Shown here: one piece after another, positions 11,009 through 21,900 of the stretch | Layout: the number at the start of each line of letters is the position of its first letter | Position numbering within the stretch: position 1 is the first letter of the stretch | NCBI RefSeq assembly: GCF_963678635.1 | Contig: NC_087063.1 | Span: forward strand, 75,721,617-75,785,616 | Direction of reading: 5' to 3' | Origin: Symsagittifera roscoffensis | Taxonomy: Eukaryota; Xenacoelomorpha; Acoela; Convolutidae | DNA length: 64,000 bases | Notes under the pieces: generated by a model | What the model was told of the DNA's origin: nothing | Database searches by the model: none | What the model saw: the letters and a program-made list of their open reading frames with translations, nothing else | Translations under genes and position numbers: made by a program

Positions 11009-13685
11009 TTAAGTGGATTCTAGTTACATAAATAGTAGCGTATTTAAATCATACTTTTTCTTTACCAGGTCGACACCACCGGGTTCAATCTCAAATAATG
11101 TCAATAGTTGAGTCTTACCCCAAAAGTTCGACCACAACTCCTACAAATTTGCCCTCAAACGTTCGCCAACTTACCCCCAATCTCTATCCCGCCAACTGAA
11201 CAAACTGAAGAAGAAAAAGCACTCCCACCATGCCAACTTACCACCAAACTTTGCCCACTTACCGTAATTTTTCCTGCTGTAACTTTTTTTTCAAATTAAA
11301 GTTTTTTCTCACTCTTAAGATTGAATCGACAAACTTTCAATTCATCAGTTATTTCAGTTTTCACTTTTCTTAAAAATACAACCAGCCGTCCATTTAAAAA
11401 CCCGATTCCCATGAAACTTGCTCATATTGATTTGATTCTCTCTCTTCTCGTCTCAAATACTCTCGTCCATTAACTAAGCAAAATTGCCGGAAAAAAATTA
11501 TTAGCCCGTTGCTGTGCATGTAGCAGACTTTTTTCTCTTGTGCCTTTTTGTGTGAGGAGTGATGATAAAAAAAGGCTTAGGATGTTAATGAGTTAAGCTG
11601 TAAAGACTCCTTCAAAAATAAATAAACAAGAATAAAAACTTATAGTCTGTTTTTTGCAGATTATTTTCTCAGTGGTTTGATCAAAAACGCTTCAAAAACA
11701 GCTCCAATGAAAAGATTATTGGAAATTAAAATTTCGCCGCTTTTAAGTAAAACATTAAGCCTACTGTGACTTAAAAATTAGGAAATGTATGCGTGTTTTC
11801 TTTGAAAAAGTTGCAGTCGGTTAGAATATTTTGTGCTTTTGTGAATCTGAAAACTCTCAACAGAGTTTTTTGCAACATATGCGCTAGTTGATCCGGCTTC
11901 AAAAACATTATAAAATACTAGTGCTTGGGATATTTTATTCAGACAAATGTCGCCTTTTAACTCGCAACTTCTAACAAAAAATCCGAAAGATATTTCACCT
12001 GGGGTCTTTATTCGCAAAACTTTAAGGTTTGACATTTGAACTGGTTTTTAGATGTTAACGCGCAACGTATATCGTTCAAGTTAAACTTCAGCGGCAAACC
12101 AAATCATTCGAACTTGAGCACATGCAAAAGAAATGAATTTGAAAATTGCAGTTATCTAATTTGTAGAAAATTTAATGAAGAAATTTTTGAACATTTCTCA
12201 AAGAGTTTGATCGACGTTAGAGGGCAGCCGGGACGTTCAAGTCGAGACAGTCGTTTTGCCTTGATACCATCAACTTTGTTAAAATTTAGCGCGTGTTTTT
12301 ATCGTATCGCTTTACAAGAGAGTAAAATTGCAATCAACATGACATATAAGTGATTGGGTGAAAACATCAGTTTAGACAAAGTTGCGAAACAAGATGGAAA
12401 CAAAAAAGAGTTTAGAGTTAAATACGAGCAGAAAATTTTGATCTCATTTCAAACACAAAGTGAGGTAGAATTTCACAAGTTATATTTTTTGCTGATTAAA
12501 TTTCAACTGTTTTTGCTGCATACTTCTTAGAACTTCTTTTCTTATCAAAATTTAAAAAATACGGCATAGACGCATCATTGATTGCCAACAGCGGGCTTAT
12601 AAGGCCGGGATTTTTATAAATTTTAATGTAGAAGTTGTGGCAATAATGATTAGTGGTAACTTTGTAGTTTATCAGCAACAGCTACATACTGCATCGCAAA
12701 ATTTTGTGATCAATCAAGACAAGCATTGCCGAGATGTTAATGAATTTCGAGATTCAATATCAGAGTTTGCTTATGTGGTAGAGAAAAATCTGGCGAAAAA
12801 ATCGAGCAAAATACATAGTTTTGAAAGGGTTTTCGCGCTAATACGTGGTTCTAACTTCTTAAGTTTGTTTTGTTAAAATGTTCGAGGAAGTATTTTGTTC
12901 AAATGTTTCAAAGATTGCACTTGTGTTTTAAATATTGCACTAATTTTTCAAAGTTTGCACTAGTGTTTCAAATATTGCAGAAGTTTTTCAGTTGTGTCAC
13001 TAGACTTCAGCTATTTAGACTTATGCCTTGAATGTATCAATTGGGGATTTTTTCGAAATTGCATGGAGCTGTCAAGTAATATTAAGTGCACCGTTTAGAA
13101 ATGCATCGAGCTACTACTGCTATCTTTGGGCTTGGTTACGTGAGGTCTGTGCACTTGTTGAGAGACCAAATTTGAGCTGTCCACCACATGGAATATACCA
13201 AAAAATTTAATTTTTTAATGTGAAATTTCAAAAAGAGCAAATTATAAACCAGTTGGCCAAAAACGTAAAAACGAGATCTTTAAAATAGACACAAATTGCG
13301 ACTCTGAAATGTCAGAAGATATTATCCAGCGTTCTCACGTCTGCGAATTTTTGCACTAATTGAAAAGTATGCAATACTGCTCATGTCGCGGACCAAATCA
13401 TTTGATACTTAAATCGACCTAATAAAAATGGTTAAAAATCTAATTAAATTTAGAAATGCAGTTTTACTAAACCACTTTTTTGAATTTTCAACTTAAACTT
13501 AATTTCACCAACACTACCATCAATTTGCTATTAAGTTTTATCCAAATGGATCCCTTGTGTTTTCAGGTATACCGGTGCTGCTGCTGCAGTTGTAGACCAG
13601 GAGAAGCCACCGCCACACTTGCCACCTTCATTTGCAGCCCAAGTTGCTGTTTAGATGAGTGATCTCGATGGTCCCGATTACTGAA
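11009..13685. other. Non-coding, one short tandem array inside
   Basis: AT-rich DNA without a convincing gene. Open frames of 60-105 codons (for example 12036-12353) have no motif and random-looking composition. The only structure I see is the short tandem array near 12895-12990, listed separately. Confidence 0.5.
12895..12990 (+). repeat. Short tandem array, ~20 bp unit, about four copies
   Basis: TTCAAAGATTGCACTTGTG is followed by three variants of the same word (TTAAATATTGCACTAAT, TTCAAAGTTTGCACTAGTG, TTCAAATATTGCAGAAG). Diverged minisatellite; no coding role visible. Confidence 0.6.
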
Positions 13686-14049
13686 CTTCTCAGATCGTGA
13701 CACATTCGACTATCATGCTCATCTATATTTCCAAATCATTTATTCATTAGTTGAATAATCACGTTTTCACGTACCATAAAGGGCGTGAAAAAATTGTGAA
13801 GAAATAAATTAGCACGACTAGAATTCAAGAAGCAGTGATTGGAATGGTTACCGAGATGTCTCGTCGGTCTATAGACCGAGGAGACACCTCGGGAACTTTT
13901 CCAATCACAGTTTCTCGCGTTCTAGTCGTGCTAATGCCGAATTTAACAATTGTTTCACGCCTTTTATGGTACGTAAAAACGTGATCAGTTAACTAATAAA
14001 TAAATTTTTCGAAAATACAGATGAACATTAGGGTCGAATGTCTGAGAAG
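13686..14049. mobile_element. ~365 bp foldback (long imperfect palindrome) element
   Basis: The two halves are inverted copies around a perfect centre, TCGGTCTATAGACCGA (13864-13879). The arms are about 180 bp. They begin with CTTCTCAG (13686) and end with CTGAGAAG (14049), and share ACATTCGAC, ATCACGTTTT, TACGTACCATAAA-like, TTAGCACGACTAGAA and GTGATTGGAA blocks in mirrored order. Small mismatches and a 7-8 base insertion in the left arm show age. No ORF is present. It looks like a foldback/MITE-type element and would form a strong hairpin if transcribed. Confidence 0.8.
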
Positions 14050-16246
14050 CGCCACGATCAAAGAAGATCTAAGAAGATCATTTTGAGAGTTCTGTGAAGA
14101 TCACTTTGAGTAAAGGGGGGTTTGCCGGCCCCTATTCCCCACCTTACATCCTGAAAACCAGGGCGATTGTCTTGGAAATGAATTGCTAGTGTACGAGTCA
14201 AATTCTTGCGTTTAATTAAGTTTTCTGGGAGTCTGCAGGGAAACGTTGATTTTGAAAGCTAAAAAAACTTAAGTAGGATTAGATTTCAAACTTTAATGAT
14301 ACTAATATATAAACAAACATAAGAAAAAATTTACACTGGCTTAACATAAACTAGATGAGACTCTGAAAAAGAAACAAGTCAGTCTTGTCTTTTTAAAATA
14401 ACATTATGTTTTGTACTCTTTCATTTAATACACATCAGTTTTTCTTTTTTTGTGATTTTATGGCCAGTCGATGTACCCTATAAGTTAAGATGTTGCACGG
14501 AGGGGTCCTTTTGCAGTCTGCCGCTACCTTTCACATACTTGGTTGGTAATCTGCTGAAAGCGGATTGAATGCCGACATTACACCCTTTGACAGTATTTGT
14601 TGTTTTAACAATCCCACTCACGGCCGCATCTCGCTGCTTCCAAAAGGAGGGTGGGAAAAAAGCTTCAAGGTTTGGTCACCATGATTTTTTTATAAATAGT
14701 GCCGAGCCACAGACAGAATTTGTCAGGTTTTTCAATTTGTTTTTGGAGTCTAAACAGTTTCTTTCCCAATTTTTTGACCGATCATTACGTAGTACTCGGC
14801 GATCTTTTTTTGTTTTTTCAAACGCTAAATCAAGACGATGCACCGTATAAGTTAAATCGTCATTTGTTTTGTAGGTCACTTTCAGACCCATTTTTTAAAA
14901 ATTTTTCTCATGTAATTCTGAAGGAGATGGATAAAAAACAAGTCGATAAAGGCGCTCCAAGCTGAGATAAACTATGTTTCTCAATATGGCGCGTGCGTTA
15001 ATATGGCATGCGCGTTGACTTTTGCGTGATAAGATTTAAGATAAGGAGATCATACAGCCTTTTTTTGGTGTGTTTTTATAAAATAGGAGTTAACTTGTTG
15101 TGGATTTAAACTATTCAGTAATAAACTGACCAGGTATTAAAAAGTACGGTAATAAATTGGCTGGTATTAAATTATAGCACACTCACTGATTACAGTGGTT
15201 TATTTTTACGGCGCTCTATGTTTGGTTTTGATAAGTTACCAATAATGATGGTTGCTTATTCATGACGCATAGTTTGAATTGAGTTTATTGGTCATTTTTT
15301 TGAGAACTCATGGTTTGTTTCCGGTCTAAGCAAACGAAAAAAAGAGCATCTGTTATTTTTTCAGGCGCAGCTTCAGTTTAAAACTTTTTCATTCAAACCC
15401 TAGAAATTGATCGTCTATTTTCGTTTGATATAAAACTGCTAACTAAAAAAAATATGGATCTATTTAGAAAAAAAATTCTTTGGAATTGGCAAAATGTGGA
15501 GCTTCAAGGCTTTTCTTGGTGTCCTACATACAAAGATAGTCATTTTGCGTACATCGGGTATAGGTCTTATCAGAATTGATAATTTGGGCCATAAATGTGG
15601 ACTTCTGAAAATCAGAAATTTATCTCTTGACAAGACTTATGGTCGTATTGTCGTATTCTTTTCAGTTAGAATTTTGGAAGCAGCAGGAAAGCTATGAGTA
15701 CGTTTTACAATCAAAATCACGATTCTCAAACATTTGGATTTGTTTTCGCAACCAAAATCACCTGCAATGGACATTGCTGTTTTTTGCTGTTGTTTTTTCT
15801 GCTATTGTTGTGACCAAGAAAATGCAAGAATCTTGGTGCAAATCTGAAATCCAAAACCACCAGCGTCGTAAAAAAGGAGACGGTAACTTTTCATTAATAA
15901 TTGAGCCAAGAAGCGCTAGTGCAGCCATGGTTGGAGAATGTACAGATGTTTAATTTTTAATTAAGTAAAACTTTGCAACGTTGGAAAGTACAGGTGTTTT
16001 CAACCACATTCAAGATACATTTCAAAGAAGTGGAAAAATGCGTTTAAATTTTGTAACATTCTTCGCATCCTAGCAACTGGAAGCTCAAAGTTGGAGTCGC
16101 TTTAATTTGCTATTAAATATTCATTAAACAATTTTGAAATATCGATGAACTGACTACGCTGTTTTTTCACATTTTTCATTTGTGAAGCTCAAAACTCAAC
16201 TGATACAACCAGCAACCAAAGGTTTCTGCTCTCAAATCCCCCAAAA
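14050..16246. other. Non-coding, no firm gene
   Basis: AT-rich DNA. An open frame at 15627-15953 includes a hydrophobic segment (TLLFFAVVFSAIVV), and an acceptor-like TTCTTTTCAG lies just upstream at about 15656-15665, but no supporting exon or motif was found. A near-repeated pair ATATGGCGCGTGCG / ATATGGCATGCGCG lies near 14984-15016. Nothing else supportable. Confidence 0.45.
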
Positions 16247-16445
16247 ATGGGATTGACTTCTACCAAAAAAACCACAGTTAAGTGGCGTGAAAACCGCCCC
16301 GGGTTTCTCTCGTCCGGTGCTTTTTTGTTTCTGAGCGTCGTCGCGATGGCACCAAGTGTTGCCGGTGTAGCCACATCATGCAACTCATGTGTTTCGTGCT
16401 CAAAAACAGACGCACAAGGAAGTCAAATACTCGCCGACTCAATTT
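16247..16445 (+). CDS. Possible first exon of a secreted Cys-containing protein
   Basis: The ATG is in a favourable context (AAAAATGG). A short basic stretch leads into a hydrophobic signal-like segment (GAFLFLSVVAMAPSVAG) and then a small Cys cluster (SCNSCVSCSK). The frame meets a strong donor, GTAAGTTTT, at 16446. If real, the exon belongs to a gene whose next exon would lie beyond this donor, and the large LTR element inserted only ~330 bp downstream would sit inside the gene. No second exon could be identified on either side, so the call is tentative. I do not recognise the protein. Confidence 0.3.
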
Positions 16446-16774
16446 GTAAGTTTTTTAAACTAGAATATTTGTTTCCTCGAATTTCAAACTCGAATTGCTT
16501 TTGTTTTGACTTTCATTTCAACGAAATGTTTCATGGACACGAGATGAACGGTTTAAAGAAAGGGGTACGGGGGTGTTTGGATTTGTGCTAATTTACTTGT
16601 TGGGACCAAAAATCAAAACGTTTTAATATGATTGGTTCCCTATATCATTTGGTGAGATGCGTAGGATGACACCTAGCGGCCTGGTTTCTGCAGGAGTGAA
16701 ATCGCGTCTATTAATTGTTCGGTTGCTTAAATTAATTGGTTACAAGTTTATGCCACAAAGGCAGTTGAGCAATG

Positions 16775-17184
16775 TGGAACCTGATCTAAACTACATTTTA
16801 TGATTGGATAATTTAGATATTTTACCAATGTAAAGTATTTAATATTAACCAATCATGATCCATCTAACTAACAACCCACTTATTTGTAAGTGCTGAAGTT
16901 ACTTGTAATTTCAGCACCAGAGAGATTTGAATTTAACTTAGAAATTAGTTGGACTCTCCCGAGCACTTCAGCAGCCGCAATAAACCAGTATACCCTAGAT
17001 CTATTGAGCCTAGCAGAGACTAGTTAAACAACCTGAGACTAGATAGTATAAGAGTAAGATTAGGATCGGTATTAGACTAAGAAGTTGCACGAATCTATCC
17101 GGCCGAAAATAAGATAGCGTGACGAGCAGACGGTGTACCCTATCCGAAATTACTCTATGAGTTAACCAACTCGGTTCTAACTCA
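16775..17184 (+). repeat. 5' LTR (about 410 bp)
   Basis: It starts TGGAACCTG and, by position of the primer site, ends with CA at 17183-17184. Positions 16775-17165 are identical to 35276-35666. An AATAAA polyadenylation signal is at 16979-16984. A perfect 8 bp inverted repeat, GTGCTGAA/TTCAGCAC (16890-16897 and 16910-16917), could form a stem-loop. The right boundary is inferred because the matching part of the 3' LTR is lost in the gap. Confidence 0.9.
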
Positions 17185-17186
17185 TC

Positions 17187-17204
17187 TGGTGCGACCATAA
17201 GTCT
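17187..17204 (+). promoter_or_regulatory. Primer binding site
   Basis: TGGTGCGACCATAAGTCT lies two bases after the inferred LTR end. Its complement ends in CCA, as a tRNA 3' end should, and a TCGAAC word just downstream is what the complement of a T-loop looks like. I could not assign the tRNA species. Confidence 0.65.
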
Positions 17205-18438
17205 CGAACAAGACCTTAATAGCTTAGAATTAACCAAAATAGATTAGAAATTAGACAAAAACATTTACAAAATGTTATACGACAATAATTTAATCGAAAT
17301 GTCTCTACGACTCAATAGATCAGAGCCAATATTCCGAACCATAACAGAACTACCCGGAATTGGAAGAAGACCTCGAACCAGAGACGACATACGACAAAGT
17401 AGAAACTTACCATATAGTTATATGATAGTTCGGCAAAAGCCAACACAAACTTTTGTATTTAGAATACTACTAGCAATGAATTTAGATTTTCATTTGCAAA
17501 CATAAAATTTTGAAGTCAATGTTCAAAATCATTTCAGGCGCTAAACAAAATTATTAATATACAATAACGATTGATAAAAAGATCTAAGATCGTTTTCCTA
17601 AAACTCTGCAGTAATATACAAAACATGTTTGAAAAGTATTTATTGAAAAATAAAAAATAAAAATTAGTAGCATGACAATAAATGGTTAGTAATCATAAAT
17701 CATCCTGTTGTTCCAGCTCCATCACCTAAAACATAACAGCAATCATAAACCCACTAATATCATCAAAACACTAAATCTTTCCTTTACACACATTTAAAAT
17801 TTTATTAAAACTTAAATTCACTTAATTTTAAAACCAGATCATCAAGGCTTATCCTTGGATCTTAAATCATTTTCTACTTAATTAAATTTCAAATTTGATC
17901 ATCAAGGCTTATCCTTGGATCAAACAGAACAACTTTGTTCTCCCTCACCCACTTAATTAGTGTCTAACGACCTCAAACGTCGATTCACTACCCAACCCTT
18001 TCTAAAGACCTAAGACTAATAGAAATTTTTAAACAAAACTAATCATTCAAATTAGGATAAACAGTGAAGAACTTCGGTTATTCATCCTTCACTTGACCCC
18101 CCCTCTTACCAGACCCAGGATAAATCTTAGACTTAGTAAGTTTAAAATAGTATCTAACGAACTACTCGCGTTCTAATTATACCTGAACCTTGTGGATCGA
18201 TTTACTATTCTCCAACCCTTGAACACAATCACTACCCCTAAGTAAGATTAAGTAAGTTAACACCTTAACTTATATTAGCCACGAGAAAGTAAAAAATCAT
18301 TCTTCGGAATCGATATACTTTTCTCTCCAACCCTGAACAAATAGACCCAGGTTAAGCTAACCAAAAAATCGTAAGAACTAACAGTTTAGGAAAATAGAAA
18401 TCATTTAACAACCTTTTGCATCCGTCATCCTAAACCTT
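17205..18438 (+). other. Retroelement 5' leader with internal repeats
   Basis: A 1.2 kb leader precedes the first substantial ORF. CATCAAGGCTTATCCTTGGATC occurs twice (from about 17839 and 17900), each copy able to form a short stem. A motif built on CGAT(T)-ACTA/TACTT...CCAACCCTT/CT recurs three times near 17983, 18199 and 18310, spaced 110-215 bp apart, each time after a similar run. A 77-codon frame at 17272-17505 could be a leader peptide, but nothing supports it beyond being open. Packaging, translation or splicing signals would be expected here; none can be named from sequence alone. Confidence 0.55.
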
Positions 18439-18906
18439 ATGTCATTTAAAAACCTAGGAAATAAACAAACAATCGTTTTACACAATTGTGAAATAGATAA
18501 CAAAAAATACGACCTTGTAATCACACCTCATACACAAACAGTTGGATACATTCGAACAAAACGACAAACACTAAAAAGAAAAATAATAACGAAACAAAGA
18601 CAAATAACACGAGAAAGATTTTCAAAAAATCGAAACGCATTTTCAGAATCAGAAACCAACAGTTTAGACGAACTTTACAAACTAAAAGAAACAATAGATA
18701 AAAATTGCCCACTTCACGATCAATTATATTTTTCTGACTCAGAAACAACTTCAAATTCATCAAAAAGAGGAAAAAGAAGAATAAAAAAGCAGTATAAACA
18801 CAAACCAGTACATTTATACAATTGGAATCAACCAATTCGACACATTAATAATTACATATTAACAGTCATCGAACGAAAAAATGAGCTCAACGCACACCCC
18901 AGGTGA
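18439..18906 (+). CDS. Small basic ORF before gag (155 codons)
   Basis: This Lys/Arg-rich protein of unknown function contains IRTKRQTLKRKIITKQRQIT, a likely nucleic-acid-binding or nuclear-targeting stretch, and an acidic/Ser patch (YFSDSETTSNSSKRGKRR). It overlaps the gag ORF by 26 nt in a different frame, so the two could be coupled by reinitiation or a +1 shift; alternatively it is the true N-terminus of Gag. The same peptide family is seen in a second place in the window (60852-60930), where part of this segment is recognisable in translation, so it is a conserved part of the element family. Confidence 0.6.
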   Translation: MSFKNLGNKQTIVLHNCEIDNKKYDLVITPHTQTVGYIRTKRQTLKRKIITKQRQITRERFSKNRNAFSESETNSLDELYKLKETIDKNCPLHDQLYFSDSETTSNSSKRGKRRIKKQYKHKPVHLYNWNQPIRHINNYILTVIERKNELNAHPR

Positions 18907-21900
18907 AGAAAGTCCAGATGATGATGAAATCTTTCCTTTTATAGTAGATGCAACCACTGATAGAGGACAGCATATATTTTGCAAAAATTTACTATTAAAT
19001 TTATTTGAACCCGGAATCAGTCCATGTAAAACAGAGTTCCCAGATGTAAAAATCAAAAGACAAATCATAGACCACTACTTAAAAGATATATGCAACATAA
19101 CACAACAGTATGGAATCTACTCCATAGAATTCACCTCACCAAACCATAATAACAGAAAATATACAATTCAAACAGACGATCTTGATTTAGAATTTTCAAA
19201 AGTTTTTTCAGAATATATAAAAAGCATCCAATATCATAACTCACAAAGAGCAAACTCCATATTCACCAATGAAGTTTTCGCAATAATATATAGTTATATT
19301 TCGATATTAGAAAACGAAATCCCAATAACAAATGTCTCACCGACAGAAACATCCAAACATTTGAAAGTACGACATGAAATCACACTACTCTCTAGTTATT
19401 TAAACATCATTAAAGAAAATTTCACGAAAGACGACGTTTCACAACATACAAAACACGATCTACAAAAAATTTTGGCATGGTTTATAATAGATTATTTCAC
19501 ACACAATATTGATTTAATTGCACAAGCAAGAAAAAATTTTAGACCCCAAAACTCGAACGATGATACCGCTATCACAGAACAATCAGATTATGTTTGGGAC
19601 CCCGAATGGTCTCATCCCGCATTTATAAGCTTCCCACAATCAATCTCAAGTCAAGCAATAAGTACGATATCTTACATAAGAGATTATGTAAAAGTAATAC
19701 CATTAACCATTGATGCAACACCATTAAACTATAATACATTTTTGCCCGATACACAAAATAATAGTTTAAACTCTACAGTTATACACAATGAAAACCTCAA
19801 TGGAACTAGGAATCTTACTCAACAAGATATCCAGACACCATCACACTTCATAAATGAAGAAATTGTACACACAACAACTACACAACAAAGTATTTCACCA
19901 ATACGCCCAAATTTAACAACACCAAGAAATACAAATCCTTCACAAACACAGGTAACCTTACAATCAACCGTTAAACCTTCGGTTGCCCCTAAATATTCAC
20001 ATATGGATTACCAAACATACAGACCCATGACAATACCGTCAAAAACACGCAAAACATTCACTAGAAACAACTTTGCAGACCATAATTATAATTATACACA
20101 TCCATCAAAAACATATAACCAACCACAAAGAAATTTTAACCAATATACAAGATCTCGAAATTGGGATAACCCAATGATCCAACCTAATTCGATAAATTTC
20201 CAAACAAATCCTCCACAGGATCACAGTGAAAATTACCCATTTTTTCAACAAAATAAAAATAAAAAACAGACATCTTATCAAATGGATTATTTATCCTCAG
20301 ATGATGATTTCTTACAACCAGATATATTTGCACAAAATACTCAAGAATATCGTAGACAAGGAATACAGAGAACACGTACAAATCATAGAAATTTTTCTCC
20401 ACAACCAATAGATGCACAACATCAACAACCAATTCAACAACAAAATCTAATTAATACACAATCTTTTCAACCAATTCAACAACAAAATCCAATGACTGCA
20501 CACTCGTATCAAGCATCACAAATGCAAAATGAAATACCACTCCCATATTATCTCCAACAACATGAAATAACAAGAAACCAACTTTCAAATTTTTCTCAAA
20601 TGCCAAATGCAGCAGAATCATTACAAATGACAATGAATCCATACCTTATGGGTGGATCATCAATAACATCAAACAAACCTTTAATGGTTTTCACAGGAAC
20701 AGACCCTGAATACTCTGTAGAAGATTATTTAAATGCAGTAACAGCAAACCTGATTTTAAATATTGGACCTGAACCAATTAATACGCCACTACATCAAAAT
20801 TGGATACATCGACGCACAGCGTTAATACAAACAACCTTAGATGGCGCAGCCCAAAAATGGTTTTCAGTACTACCTCTAGAAATAAAATCAAACTGGAAAA
20901 GGTTTACACAGGAATTTTCAAAAATGTTTGACTCAGAAAGAAACAAACAACAACAAAGAGTTTTATGTAATGAAATTCGCAGATTACCAAACGAAACCAT
21001 CAAGCAAATAGCAGTACGAATCGAAACACTAGTTCGAAAAGCATATTCACTAAATACGCATGACTATAAAAACACAAAGATGACAGAAATCTTAATGATG
21101 ACCTTAACACCACAATTAAGGAAAATAGCAATAAAAAAGAGAGCATCCCATCCTTCTTCAATTCGAGAACCCGATTTAGATTTTCGAAAACTAGTAGACA
21201 AATTAGAACAAGCAGAAATCACGATGAAACTAGAAGAAACGGAAAATCTAAAATTACAATACGTTAACAGAATTGAAACGACTCCCACTAATATTAATAA
21301 TATACAGGAATCAGAGACAGACCTCGTTGAAAAAATCACTGAAATACTCAATATTTACGAAAAGAACCCAAACTTTAAAGGCAAACCATCTTTCAAAAAA
21401 TGGTGTAATTATTGCCGACGATACGGACATAGTATTTCCGAATGTAGACAAAAACAGCAAGACAATCAAAATAAACCTCAAAAATATAAAGAACCAAATA
21501 AATCATTCTATCAATACATGAAAAAAGATCAAAATCTACCGAACAAAACAGTCTACAGCAACAACAGTTCAGGAAAACCACTCCCGAACAATACAAATTA
21601 TACAAGAAATCAATCACCATATAACTCAAGTTATAGAGGAAGATCACCAGAACGAAGAAATACACAAAATTCATCACAGAATCACTACAATACACCAAAT
21701 AGTAGAAGTAACTACTCCAGATCAAATTCAAATACACAACGATTTGTTTCAAGATCTAATTCCCAATCAAGAAATAACTACTATCCAAACAACCAATCAC
21801 GAAATTCATCATACAATAGGAATAGAAACTACTCCTATAATCGAAATAGAAGTTATTCAAACAACCGAAACCAGAATTACCCGAACAATCAATCAAGGAA

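Noticed and set aside
15627-15953. 108-codon ORF with a hydrophobic segment
   Set aside because: Acceptor-like site nearby but no donor, partner exon or family resemblance.
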